A stretch of 64,000 nucleotides of DNA, taken from Actinomadura violacea. Lineage in GTDB: Bacteria > Actinomycetota > Actinomycetes > Streptosporangiales > Streptosporangiaceae. Made by a program: the position numbers and the translations under genes. Location: the NCBI RefSeq assembly GCF_017573465.1, contig NZ_JAGEPF010000007.1:186001-250000 (forward strand), read 5' to 3'. How positions within the stretch are numbered: the first letter of the stretch is position 1; each line of letters begins with the position of its first letter. The notes beneath the pieces are model-generated. The model made no database searches. It was not told the DNA's origin and saw nothing but the letters and a program-made list of their open reading frames with translations. Below are positions 1 through 8,520 of this stretch, piece after piece.

Positions 1-138
1 GGGTTGAGCTGCGCGACGACCAGGCCGCCGCGCGCCCGGACCGCCTCGATGGCGGCAGGGAGGATGTTGACCTCGATGCCGAGGGAGACGGTCCCGGCGG
101 ACGGCGGCGAGGTCTGCACGATCACCACGTCCGGCGGT
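1..138 (-). pseudogene. Acetyl-CoA hydrolase/transferase family fragment, runs off left edge
   Basis: Read on the minus strand from 138 down to base 1, an open frame gives PPDVVIVQTSPPSAGTVSLG and then a stretch ending in VVAQLNP. This resembles the central 'PPDV-VQ-SPP-G-VSLG...AAIEA...G-VVAQ-NP' block of acetyl-CoA hydrolases and 4-hydroxybutyrate CoA-transferases. Family members have about 100 residues before this block, but here that space is occupied by the MFS gene ending at 139. The only starts in frame are internal GTG codons (129, 126). I therefore call it a 5'-truncated remnant. A short true gene starting at GTG129 cannot be excluded because the rest lies outside the window. Confidence 0.42.
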
Positions 139-1368
139 TCATGGCGCCGACGTAACGCACTCCTGCGGGACCTTCGGCCCGCAATCCGGGGAACGACGAG
201 CGGCGTCTTGTGGTCTGCGGGCGCTGAACGCCCAGGGGATGAGCGCGCAGAGCGCGAGGGCCGCGCCGAGGACGGTGGGGCCGGTCCAACCCGTGGCGTC
301 GAACAGTGCGGTGGTCGCGGCGGCCCCGAAAGCGGAACCGAGGGAGTAGAAGACCATGTAGGCGCCGATCGCGGTGCTGGTGCGGTCGGGGTAGGCGCTG
401 GTGAGAGCGTGCTGGTTGCTCACGTGGACGGCTTGGACGGCGAAGTCGAGCAGGATCACGCCGAGGACCAGCAGCGTCAGCGACCGCGGGAGCTGCCCGA
501 TCGCGGCCCACGAGGCGAGCAGGAGCACCAGTGCGATGCCGGTGACCCGGCGCGCGTGCCCTGCGTCGCCCCATCGTCCGGACCGGGCGGCACCGAGAGC
601 GCCGGCGAGCCCGGCGAGGCCGAAGAGGCCGATCTGCGTTCGGCTCAGGTGCCAGGGCGCACCGGCCAGAGGCAGGGCCATCCCGCTCCACAGGGTGCCG
701 AACGAGGCGAACAGGAAGAACGCGATCAGCCCGCGGCTCAGGAACACCGGCTGGACGAACAGCCCGCCGAAGGACCGGAGGACGTGCCCGTACCGGGCCG
801 TCGCCGCCGGGCGAACGTCTGCCGGCAGCACCTTGAGGGCGAGCACCGCGAGCACGGCCGCGAGCACCGCCAGGACCAGGTAGATGCTCCGCCATCCCCA
901 CAGGTCCGAGAGGACTCCCGCGACGAAGCGCGCACCGAGGATCCCGATCACCACGCCCGAGGTCACGATGCCGAGGTTGCGCCCGCGCTCGGCGGGCGGG
1001 GAGATCGATGCCGTGTAGGCGACGGTCGTCTGCACCACCACGGCGAACAGGCCCGCCACGGCCAGCCCGGCGAAGGCCGCCCAGGCGACCGGGGCGGCCG
1101 CGGTCAGCGCCGTTCCCGCGGCCACCAGGGCAAGGTGCGCGGCGATCAGGCGCCTGCGGTCGAGCAGGTCGCCCAGCGGCACGAGCAGCACCAGCCCCGC
1201 GAGATAGCCGAGCTGGCCGGCGGCCACGAACCAGCCGAGCGCGTCGACGGGAACGTGCAGGTCGCGGCCCATCGGGCCCAGTACCGGCTGCCCGGCGTAG
1301 ACACCGGCCACCGCGACCCCGCACACCGCCGCCGGCAGCAGCCTCGTCCTCACGTGCACAGACCCCAC
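139..1368 (-). CDS. MFS transporter (YnfM/sugar-efflux-like)
   Basis: Major facilitator superfamily protein of 409 residues with about 12 hydrophobic segments, the usual length. The loop after helix 2 has the MFS-A type motif (GDLLDRRR, near residues 65-72), and AERGRNLG appears near helix 5. It is an inner-membrane proton-coupled exporter of unknown substrate. The GTG start at 1368 has no clear ribosome-binding site; GTG1353 lies 6-9 bases after a GGGGTGGGG run and may be the real start. It is divergent from an HxlR regulator with 75 bp between them, carrying a 26-bp direct repeat, so control by that regulator is likely. An induced drug or metabolite efflux pump is the simplest reading. Confidence 0.82.
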   Translation of the reverse strand: MGSVHVRTRLLPAAVCGVAVAGVYAGQPVLGPMGRDLHVPVDALGWFVAAGQLGYLAGLVLLVPLGDLLDRRRLIAAHLALVAAGTALTAAAPVAWAAFAGLAVAGLFAVVVQTTVAYTASISPPAERGRNLGIVTSGVVIGILGARFVAGVLSDLWGWRSIYLVLAVLAAVLAVLALKVLPADVRPAATARYGHVLRSFGGLFVQPVFLSRGLIAFFLFASFGTLWSGMALPLAGAPWHLSRTQIGLFGLAGLAGALGAARSGRWGDAGHARRVTGIALVLLLASWAAIGQLPRSLTLLVLGVILLDFAVQAVHVSNQHALTSAYPDRTSTAIGAYMVFYSLGSAFGAAATTALFDATGWTGPTVLGAALALCALIPWAFSARRPQDAARRSPDCGPKVPQECVTSAP

Positions 1369-1375
1369 CCCATTT

Positions 1376-1439
1376 GGTTTCGTTTTGCAACTGATCGGAG
1401 GCTAGGCCAGAATGGTTTCATTGCGCAACTCATTGGAGG
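1376..1439. promoter_or_regulatory. Pair of 26-bp direct repeats, probable HxlR operator
   Basis: Positions 1376-1401 and 1414-1439 are imperfect copies of GGTTTC-TT--GCAACT-AT-GGAGG, differing at five positions, with 38 bp between copy starts. They fill the divergent gap between the MFS gene and the HxlR gene, and the second copy contains the GGAGG ribosome-binding site of the HxlR gene. Repeated sites in a shared promoter are typical of an autoregulated repressor. The assignment to this HxlR protein is inferred from position. Confidence 0.6.
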
Positions 1440-1443
1440 GGTG

Positions 1444-1902
1444 ATGGCGGACGACGGCACCGGCGGGCACGGCCCTGCCTGGACGGACCCGGACTGCCCG
1501 GTCGCCCGCACGGTCGACCTGGTCGGCGACCGGTGGAGCCTGCTGATCATCCGCGACGCGATGGACGGCGCCCGCTCGTTCACCGACTTCCAGCAGCGCA
1601 CCGGGATCGCCCGCAACATCCTCACCGAACGGCTCCGCAAGCTCACCGCCCGCGGCCTGCTCGCCCAGGTCGACGCCCCCTCGGGCAGGCGCAGGCTGTA
1701 CGCGCTCACCGAGGCGGGCAAGGACCTGTTCCCCGTGATCGTCACGCTGCGGCAGTGGGGCGAGCGCCACGCCTTCGACGCGGGCGAGACGCACTCGGTC
1801 CTGGTCGACGACGACGGCGCCCGCGTGCCCGACCTCCTGCCCGTCGCGGCGGACGGCTCGCAGCTGACGAGCGACACGACCTCGGTGCGCCGGAGCTCAT
1901 GA
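1444..1902 (+). CDS. HxlR-family winged-helix transcriptional regulator
   Basis: 152-residue HxlR/DUF24 regulator. The hallmark CPVARTVDLVGDRWSLLIIRD segment (cysteine near residue 19) starts the winged helix. It is followed by FTDFQQRTGIARNILTERL and a GRRRLYALTEAG wing. The Cys in this position is the redox- or electrophile-sensing residue in several HxlR proteins, which is suggestive only. The ATG at 1444 follows GGAGG by 4 bases. It is divergently arranged with an MFS pump and probably binds the repeats at 1376-1439 to control both genes. Confidence 0.9.
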   Translation: MADDGTGGHGPAWTDPDCPVARTVDLVGDRWSLLIIRDAMDGARSFTDFQQRTGIARNILTERLRKLTARGLLAQVDAPSGRRRLYALTEAGKDLFPVIVTLRQWGERHAFDAGETHSVLVDDDGARVPDLLPVAADGSQLTSDTTSVRRSS

Positions 1903-2017
1903 TCAGCCGGCCGTGACCGGCCCGGTGCCCGGCGCGGCCGACCTCGACCGCGAGCCCTGAGGGCTCTTTGCCCGGTGCGGGCTTTACGGCGGTTTTCGGT
2001 TGGACAGGCATTCCCCC

Positions 2018-3829
2018 ATGGAGAAGCTCGCCTTCGGGGACCGCACCGACTTCGAGAACGCCGAGCGGGGCCTGGTCGCCTCGCTGTCGCCCGCGGTGGT
2101 GAAGAACGCGGACGGAAAGGTCGTATGGGACAACGACGCGTTCGGGTTCCTGGACGGTCCGTGCCCGGAGACGGCGAACCCGTCGCTGTGGCGGCAGTCG
2201 CAGCTGTGCGCCAAGCAGGGGCTGTTCGAGGTCGCCGACGGGATCTACCAGGTCAGGGGCCTGGACCTGTCGAACATGACCCTGGTCGAGGGCAGTCGCG
2301 GGGTGCTCGTGATCGACCCGCTGGTGTCGGTCGAGACGGCCGCCGCCGCACTGGCGCTCTACCGGGAGCACCGCGGGGAGCGCCCCGTCACCGGTCTCGT
2401 CTACACCCATTCCCACGTCGACCATTTCGGCGGAGCCGAGGGCGTCATCGAGGCGGGCAATCCGGATGGCGTGCCGATTCTTGCGCCCGCGGGATTCCTG
2501 GAGCACGCGGTCTCGGAGAACGTCTACGCCGGGACGGCCATGGGGCGCCGCGGCGTTTACCACACCGGCGTCATGCTGGAGAAGAGCCCGGAGGGAATGA
2601 TCGGGACCGGGCTCGGGCAGACCGCGTCGTCGGGCAGGATCTCGCTGGTCCCGCCCAGCAAGGAGATCACCCGCACGGGCCAGGAAGAGGTCGTCGACGG
2701 GGTGCGCATCATCTTTCAGATGACGCCGGGGACCGAGGCGCCCGCGGAGATGAACTTCCTTTTCCCCGACCGGCGGGCACTGTGCCTGGCCGAGAACGCC
2801 ACCCACAACCAGCACAACATTCTGACGCTGCGCGGCGCCCTCGTCCGCGACACGCGCGTATGGGCCCGGTACCTCGACGAGGCGATCGGCCTATTCGCCG
2901 ACAAAGCCGATGTCGCCTTCGCCTCGCACCATTGGCCCACCTGGGGCCGCGACGCCATCGTGGCGTTCCTGTCCCAGCAGCGGGACATGTACGCCTACCT
3001 GCACGACCAGACGCTCCGGCTGCTCAACCAGGGCTTCACCGGCCTGGAGATCGCCGAGACGATGGAGCTGCCGCCCGCACTGGCCGGCGCCTGGCACGCG
3101 CGCGGCTACTACGGATCGGTGAGCCACAACGTCAAGGCGATCTACCAGCGGTACATGGGCTGGTTCGACGGCAATCCGGCGCACTTGTGGGAGCATCCGC
3201 CGGCCGAGAACGCGCAGCGCTACGTCGAATGCATGGGCGGCGCGTCCAAGGTGATGGCGATGGCGCGCGACTACGCCGAGCACGGGGATCTGCGGTTCGC
3301 GGCGACGCTCCTGAACCACGTGGTGTTCGCCGACGCCGGCAATGCCGACGCGAAGTCCGCGCTCGCGGACGTCTATCAGCGGCTCGGGCACGGCGCGGAG
3401 AACGGCACCTGGCGGAACTTCTACCTCACCGGCGCCAAGGAACTGCGCGAGGGCGTCCAGCCGGTCCCCACCAGCATCGCCGGTGGAATGGCGGCGGGCC
3501 TCAGCGTCGAGCAGGTCTTCGACTCCCTCGCGATCCGCGTCAACGGGCCGAAGGCGTGGGACGAGCACCTGACCATCGACTGGCACTTCACCGACTCCGG
3601 CGACCGTTACCGCATGTCGCTGTCCAACGGCGCGCTCATGCACCGCGAGGTCAGCGGCGACGCGGGCGGCGCCGACCTGACGCTGTCGCTGACCAGGCCG
3701 ATGCTGTTCGCGCTGGTCAGTGGCCAGGACGCCACCGGCATCGGCACGACGGGCGAGGCCGCCGCGCTGCGCCGGCTGCTCGCCGTCATCGACGACCCCG
3801 AGCCCGACTTCGACATCGTCACGCCCTGA
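2018..3829 (+). CDS. Alkyl sulfatase, SdsA1 type (linear primary-alkylsulfatase)
   Basis: 603-residue metallo-beta-lactamase-fold hydrolase matching SdsA1-type alkyl sulfatases, which release sulfate from long-chain alkyl sulfates such as SDS. The zinc motif is H131-S-H133-V-D135-H136. A second metal cluster lies in LCLAENATHNQHN, and SHHWPTWG follows. The middle helical region (about residues 330-460) is the alkyl-sulfatase dimerisation domain, and the last 120 residues form the SCP2-like C-terminal domain that binds the alkyl chain. No signal peptide is obvious, whereas some relatives are exported. ATG2018 follows an AGG nine bases upstream; an upstream TTG at 2000 is less likely. It is followed at 65 bp by a lipid-associated membrane protein gene. 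Confidence 0.92.
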   Translation: MEKLAFGDRTDFENAERGLVASLSPAVVKNADGKVVWDNDAFGFLDGPCPETANPSLWRQSQLCAKQGLFEVADGIYQVRGLDLSNMTLVEGSRGVLVIDPLVSVETAAAALALYREHRGERPVTGLVYTHSHVDHFGGAEGVIEAGNPDGVPILAPAGFLEHAVSENVYAGTAMGRRGVYHTGVMLEKSPEGMIGTGLGQTASSGRISLVPPSKEITRTGQEEVVDGVRIIFQMTPGTEAPAEMNFLFPDRRALCLAENATHNQHNILTLRGALVRDTRVWARYLDEAIGLFADKADVAFASHHWPTWGRDAIVAFLSQQRDMYAYLHDQTLRLLNQGFTGLEIAETMELPPALAGAWHARGYYGSVSHNVKAIYQRYMGWFDGNPAHLWEHPPAENAQRYVECMGGASKVMAMARDYAEHGDLRFAATLLNHVVFADAGNADAKSALADVYQRLGHGAENGTWRNFYLTGAKELREGVQPVPTSIAGGMAAGLSVEQVFDSLAIRVNGPKAWDEHLTIDWHFTDSGDRYRMSLSNGALMHREVSGDAGGADLTLSLTRPMLFALVSGQDATGIGTTGEAAALRRLLAVIDDPEPDFDIVTP

Positions 3830-3893
3830 ACGAGGCGATCGGCGCGGGGATTCCGGCAGTACGACGACCATTACCAGCGGATTCGGGGGCGGC

Positions 3894-4574
3894 ATGGGCG
3901 AGGTCATCGGGACGCTGCTGCCGCTGGCGGTGGGGGTGGCGATCAGCCCCGTCCCCATCGTCGCGGTCATCCTCATGCTGCTGGCGCCGCGCGCCCGCGC
4001 CACCGGCCTCGGCTTCCTGGCGGGCTGGGTCGGCGGCGTCCTGGCGGCGACCGTCGTGCTGCTGCTGATCGCCAACGGGCTCGGCATGACCGCCGCGTCC
4101 GGGCAGCCCAAGACCGGCGTCTCCTGGATCAAGCTGCTGCTGGGCGTGCTGCTGCTGATCTTCGCCGCCAAGCAGTTCACCGCCCGCCCGGACCCCGGCG
4201 AGCAGGCCGAGATGCCGGGATGGACGAAGGCCATCGACACCTTCACCCCGGTCAAGGCGGCGTCCCTGGGCGTGCTGCTGTCCGCGGTGAACCCGAAGAA
4301 CCTGATGATGTGCGTCGCCGCCGGGATCGCGATCAGCCAGGGGCGGCTGAGCGTCGGCGACCAGGTCGTGGCCGTCGCCGTCTTCACCGTCATCGCGGTG
4401 TGCAGCGTGGCCGTCCCCGTGATCGTCTACGTCGCCGACACCGAGCGCATGCGCCGGCCGCTGGGCTCGCTGAAGACCTGGCTCGAACGCAACAACACCA
4501 CGGTCATGTTCGTGCTGCTGCTGGTCATCGGCTTCGTCCTGCTCGGCAAGGGCATCGGCGGCCTCGTCGGCTGA
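3894..4574 (+). CDS. GAP/Sap-family membrane protein (sulfolipid-addressing-protein-like)
   Basis: 226-residue polytopic membrane protein with six predicted helices. Its start, LLPLAVGVAISPVPIVAVIL, and the internal AVNPKNLMM motif are typical of the GAP family (PF11139), which includes the mycobacterial Sap protein needed for sulfolipid-1 export and GPL-addressing proteins. The family is LysE-like. ATG3894 follows a GGGGGCGGC run. It is probably co-transcribed with the alkyl sulfatase, so a link to sulfated or amphipathic lipids is possible but inferred. Confidence 0.78.
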   Translation: MGEVIGTLLPLAVGVAISPVPIVAVILMLLAPRARATGLGFLAGWVGGVLAATVVLLLIANGLGMTAASGQPKTGVSWIKLLLGVLLLIFAAKQFTARPDPGEQAEMPGWTKAIDTFTPVKAASLGVLLSAVNPKNLMMCVAAGIAISQGRLSVGDQVVAVAVFTVIAVCSVAVPVIVYVADTERMRRPLGSLKTWLERNNTTVMFVLLLVIGFVLLGKGIGGLVG

Positions 4575-4600
4575 CCGGGCCGCATCGGGCCGGCCCGGTC
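4573..4600. terminator. Bidirectional hairpin terminator
   Basis: Perfect 10-bp inverted repeat GACCGGGCCG / CGGCCCGGTC with an 8-base loop (4583-4590). It sits between the stop of the GAP-family gene, which it overlaps, and the stop of the convergent protease gene. There is no U-tract, as usual in GC-rich actinomycetes. Confidence 0.65.
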
Positions 4601-4610
4601 GGCCGCCGGG

Positions 4611-5342
4611 TCATCGCCGGATGACGGAGCGGATCCACGCGAGCCGCCGCGCGACCTCCCCGGCCTCGGCGGTCCTCTGCCGGTCGGACCCGTCGAAGAC
4701 GCCGAGGAGGACCTCCGTGCCGTGCCGGCCGATGCTCATCACCGGGCCGCCCGAATCGCCGCCGGCGGGGATCCCGGACACCTTCGCCATGCAGAAGTCC
4801 GAGCCGCCCGGCTCGGTGTATCCGCGGCAGCGGCGGTCGTCCGGCCGTACGACGCGCAGGTCCGACTGCTTGAGCACGGGGGACTGGCAGGCGTTCTCGT
4901 CCCCGGTGCAGGTGGCGCCCCACCCGTACTGCCGCACGAGCAGGCCCGGGCGGACGCGGACCGTGGCCAGGCGCGCCGGGCGGACCTTCATCGGCGAGAC
5001 CTTGATGAGCATCATGTCGGCGCGCGCACTCCCCGCGCGCTTGCCGGGCAGCGGGCGGACGGTGGTGCCCTTCCGCATGTCGAGGCTGCCGACGCGGAAC
5101 GAGATGCGCTTGCCGGCGATCGGCTGCCCCTGCATGAAGAAGCAGTGCGAAGCGCTGATGATCCACTGCCGGGTGACGGCCGTCCCGGTGCACGCGGGCT
5201 TGCCGTCCACGAGCATCCGCACCGCCCACGGGCCGTAGGTGCTCTTGGTCCCGCCGATGACGGCGAAGGCCGGCGCCGACGTCATCACCGAGCCCGTCAC
5301 CAGCAGCAAGGCGGTCAGCAGCGACACACGAACTCGGCGCAT
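4611..5342 (-). CDS. Secreted trypsin-like serine protease (S1 family)
   Basis: 243-residue chymotrypsin-fold protease. The catalytic triad is visible as H66 (ISASHC), D109 (ARADMMLI) and S197 (GGDSGGP). The N-terminus is a Sec signal peptide ending APAFA, directly followed by VIGG at residues 28-31, the mature N-terminus of S1 enzymes. There is thus no propeptide between signal cleavage and the active N-terminus. Several cysteines (51/67, 145/152, 172/184 region) could form disulfides. The ATG at 5342 has a weak ribosome-binding region. It is transcribed alone and convergent with the GAP-family gene. Confidence 0.9.
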   Translation of the reverse strand: MRRVRVSLLTALLLVTGSVMTSAPAFAVIGGTKSTYGPWAVRMLVDGKPACTGTAVTRQWIISASHCFFMQGQPIAGKRISFRVGSLDMRKGTTVRPLPGKRAGSARADMMLIKVSPMKVRPARLATVRVRPGLLVRQYGWGATCTGDENACQSPVLKQSDLRVVRPDDRRCRGYTEPGGSDFCMAKVSGIPAGGDSGGPVMSIGRHGTEVLLGVFDGSDRQRTAEAGEVARRLAWIRSVIRR

Positions 5343-5481
5343 GATCCGGAACAGCTCCTCTCATCGGGGCATCGGTCGCCCGGTGGTGAGACACGCCGCC
5401 TAGCGGAAAAGTTCTGCCGGGTCTTCGGCGTCGCGGCCGGTTCGGAGGCGCGGTGACGCACCGGCGCCCGAGATCGGTCCC

Positions 5482-5510
5482 TTGTGTGGCCTGGTGTGAT
5501 TTCCTATCGG
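5482..5510 (+). promoter_or_regulatory. Candidate -35/-10 promoter for the AfsR-like gene
   Basis: TTGTGT (5482-5487) and TATCGG (5505-5510) are separated by 17 bases and lie 31 bases before the GTG start at 5542. This fits a housekeeping sigma promoter, but the elements match the consensus only in part. Confidence 0.35.
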
Positions 5511-5541
5511 CTCGGGCGGGTTGTTCGGGTGAGGGGGAGAC

Positions 5542-8343
5542 GTGCTGCGGTTCACGGTGCTGGGCCCGGTGGAGGCGGCCGTCCCCGGACGGACGCTGCC
5601 GGCGCTCGCGCCCCGCCACCGTGCGATGCTCGCTTACCTGCTCCTGCACGCGGGCAGCGTGCTGAGCGCCGAGCAGCTGATCGACGCGATGTGGGGGCCG
5701 GCCCATCCGGAGACGGCCCGCGCCCAGGTCCACGCGGCCATCACCGCGATCCGCCGCGTCCTGAAGGCGGCGGATTCCGAGCATCTGCTCGTCACCCGCC
5801 CGGCGGGGTACGTCCTCACCCCCGAACCCGGCCGGCTCGACCTCGCGGAGTTCACCGGCCTCGTCACCGCCGCCGAGCAGGACCCGGACGAGGCGGCGCG
5901 GCGGTTGCGCGCCGCGCTGGACCTGTGGCGGGGGCCCGCGCTCACCGGCGTCAACGCCGACTACGTCGAGAGCGCCCGGTCGCGGCTGGAGGACCGGCGG
6001 CTCCGCGCCCTGGAACGGCTGGCGGAGCTGGAGATCGCCGCGGGCCGGCACGAGGACCTGGTCGACGAACTCGCCGCCGAACTCGCCGCGCATCCGCTGC
6101 GCGAGCGGCTGGCCGCCCACCTCATGACGGCCCTGCACCGGGCCGGCCGGCAGGCGGACGCGCTGGCGGTCGGCCGCGAGTACCGGGAGCGGCTGGCCGG
6201 CGAGCAGGGGCTCGACCCAGGCCCGGCCTTCGTGGCCGTGGAGGAGGCCGTCCTACGCGCCTCGCCGGCACCGCCGCCGCCGACGCCCGCGCCGCCGACG
6301 CCCGCGCCACCGTCGCACGAGCCGTCGTCGCCCGAGCCGCGGCACGGCACGTTCCTGCCCTACGACGTCGCCGACTTCGCGGGCCGGACCGAGGAGCTCG
6401 CCCTGATCGAGCAGGCCGCCCGGGCCGATGACGGCGTGGTGCGGATCGTGGCGATCGACGGCATGGCGGGCGCGGGCAAGACGGCGCTGGCCGTCCACGC
6501 CGCGCACCGGCTGGCCGAGCGCTTCCCCGACGGCCGCCTGTTCGTCGACCTGCGCGCGCACACCGCCGGGCAGGAGCCGGCCGACCCGGCCCGGGCCCTG
6601 GAGGTGCTGCTGCGGCAGGTGGGCGTGGCCGCCGACGCGATCCCGGCGGAGCTGCCGGAGCGGGTCGGGATGTGGCGGGCCGCGCTGGCCGGACGCCGGA
6701 TGCTGATCGTGCTGGACAACGCCGCCGGCGCCGGGCAGGTGCGGCCGCTGCTGCCCGGCGCCTCCGCGAGCCTGGTGCTGATCACCAGCAGGCGGCGGCT
6801 GCCGGACCTGGACGCCGCCCAGGCCGTGTCGATCGACGTGCTGCCCCGCCGGGAGGCCGCCGGGCTGTTCGCGCGGATCGTCGGCGAGCGCGCCGCCGCG
6901 CAGGCCGGCGCGGTGGACGAGGTGCTGCTGCTCTGCGGGTTCCTTCCGCTGGCCGTCCGGATCGCCGCCGCGCGCCTGCGCCACCGGCCGCGCTGGGACG
7001 TCGCGCATCTTGCCGGGCGGCTGCGGGACGAGCGGCGCGGCCTGGCGGAACTGGCCACCGCCGAGCGCGGGGTCGCCGCTGCGTTCACCCTCTCTTACCG
7101 CCAGCTCGACCCCGGCCACCAGCGGCTGTTCCGGCTGCTCGGCCTGCACCCCGGCCGCGACATCGAACCCCGCGCCGCCGCCGCGCTCGCCGGCCTCGAC
7201 CCGGTCGAGGCCGAGGATCTGCTGGAAGACCTGCTGGACGTGCACATGCTCCAGCAGCACGAGCCCGGCCGGTACCGCTTCCACGACCTCCTGCGACGGT
7301 ACGCGCGGGACACGGCGGCCACCGAGCCGCCCGAGGAAAGGCACGCGGCCCTGACCCGGCTGCTGGACCACTACGTCGGCACCGCCGGCGCGGCCATGGA
7401 CGTCCTGTATCCCGACAGTGCGCACCGGCGTCCCCGCCTTGAGCACGCCGCCGAGCCGGCCGTGGCCTTCCGCGACGCGGACGAGGCGCTCGCATGGCTC
7501 GCTGCCGAGCGGGCCGACCTCGTCCTGTCGGCCGCGTACGCCGCCGACAACGGCTGGCCCGCGCATACCGGGGCGCTGGCCACCACGCTCTACCGACACC
7601 TGTACGACCAGGCCCTCCACGACGATGCCCGCGTCCTGTACGGCAAGGCCCTGGACGCCGCGCGCCGCCGCGCGGACCCGGCGGCGGAAGGCCGTGCCCT
7701 CACCGACCTGGGCTGGGTGCACCGAGTCCAAGGCGACCCCGAGCTGGCGCGCGACCACTTTGAGCGGGCACTGGCCGCGTGCAGCACGGCAGGCGACCAG
7801 CGCGGCCAAGCGCGCGCGCTGGTCGGCCTGGGCGGTGTGCACACCGGCGGCAACGACCACGAGGCGGCCTGGACCGCCTACCTCCAAGCCCGGGACCTGT
7901 TCCGCGCGCTGGACGACCGGTTCGGAGAAGCGGTCACCACCGACTTCCTCGGTGTCGTGTGCGAGCGGCTCGACCGGCTGACCGAGGCGGACGCCCTGCA
8001 CCGCGAGGCGCTCACGCTCTTCCGCGCGATCGGCAGCCAGGGCGGCGAGGCCGACGCCCTGCACAACCTCGGCGTCGCCCTCCTGCGGCAGGGACGGCTT
8101 GAAGAGGCCCGTGACCACCACGAGGCGGCGCTCGACCTCTACCGCCGCTTCGGCTACCGGCGCGGCGAGGCCAAGGCGCTCAACGGCCTGGCGGCGGTCG
8201 CCCGGGACGCCGGGGACGCCGCCGCGGCCGAGCGCCTCTACCGCGCCGCGTTCGAGCTGGCGAGCGAGCTCGGCGACCACCAGGAACAGGCGCGCGCCCG
8301 TGACGGCCTCGGGTGCATAGCGGATGCATCGCGAACGTATTAA
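5542..8343 (+). CDS. AfsR/SARP-family transcriptional regulator with NB-ARC and TPR domains
   Basis: 933-residue large SARP. Residues 1-90 form the OmpR-like winged helix (starting LRFTVLGPVEAAV). Residues 95-240 are the BTAD helical domain and 243-265 a Pro-rich linker. The NB-ARC ATPase follows, with Walker A GMAGAGKT at about 307-314 (K313) and a LLIVLDN-type Walker B (MLIVLDNAAG). The C-terminal third has tetratricopeptide repeats of the ARDHFERALA type. Such proteins switch on secondary-metabolite or stress genes, with ATP binding and TPR-mediated input. The GTG start at 5542 follows GAGGGGGAG. The AhpD-like and hemerythrin genes lie downstream on the same strand and are possible targets. 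Confidence 0.92.
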   Translation: MLRFTVLGPVEAAVPGRTLPALAPRHRAMLAYLLLHAGSVLSAEQLIDAMWGPAHPETARAQVHAAITAIRRVLKAADSEHLLVTRPAGYVLTPEPGRLDLAEFTGLVTAAEQDPDEAARRLRAALDLWRGPALTGVNADYVESARSRLEDRRLRALERLAELEIAAGRHEDLVDELAAELAAHPLRERLAAHLMTALHRAGRQADALAVGREYRERLAGEQGLDPGPAFVAVEEAVLRASPAPPPPTPAPPTPAPPSHEPSSPEPRHGTFLPYDVADFAGRTEELALIEQAARADDGVVRIVAIDGMAGAGKTALAVHAAHRLAERFPDGRLFVDLRAHTAGQEPADPARALEVLLRQVGVAADAIPAELPERVGMWRAALAGRRMLIVLDNAAGAGQVRPLLPGASASLVLITSRRRLPDLDAAQAVSIDVLPRREAAGLFARIVGERAAAQAGAVDEVLLLCGFLPLAVRIAAARLRHRPRWDVAHLAGRLRDERRGLAELATAERGVAAAFTLSYRQLDPGHQRLFRLLGLHPGRDIEPRAAAALAGLDPVEAEDLLEDLLDVHMLQQHEPGRYRFHDLLRRYARDTAATEPPEERHAALTRLLDHYVGTAGAAMDVLYPDSAHRRPRLEHAAEPAVAFRDADEALAWLAAERADLVLSAAYAADNGWPAHTGALATTLYRHLYDQALHDDARVLYGKALDAARRRADPAAEGRALTDLGWVHRVQGDPELARDHFERALAACSTAGDQRGQARALVGLGGVHTGGNDHEAAWTAYLQARDLFRALDDRFGEAVTTDFLGVVCERLDRLTEADALHREALTLFRAIGSQGGEADALHNLGVALLRQGRLEEARDHHEAALDLYRRFGYRRGEAKALNGLAAVARDAGDAAAAERLYRAAFELASELGDHQEQARARDGLGCIADASRTY

Positions 8344-8359
8344 CGGCGGGTTCCAGACT

Positions 8360-8383
8360 CGGGTGGTGTGAGGGACACGCCCG
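8360..8383 (+). terminator. Weak hairpin after the AfsR-like gene
   Basis: CGGG and GTGT pair with ACAC and CCCG around a GAGGG loop, interrupted by a small internal loop. It begins 17 bases after the AfsR-like stop codon and could end or attenuate transcription before the AhpD-like gene. Confidence 0.3.
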
Positions 8384-8520
8384 TTAGGAACGCTCTCCTT
8401 CCCGGTGATGCGGGGTTCGGGGAAGCGGTGATGCCGTGGGCCGCCGGGGTGCGGCAGCCGGTGATCGCGGGCGTGGACCGACCGCACCGACCAGGTCCGC
8501 CGATCAAAGGAAAAACGATC

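Noticed and set aside
4..1902. 632-codon plus-strand open frame covering the MFS gene and the HxlR gene
   Set aside because: Its first two thirds are antisense to a clear MFS protein and have the Arg/Gly/Pro-rich composition of GC-frame shadows. Only the 3' 153 codons are the real HxlR gene.
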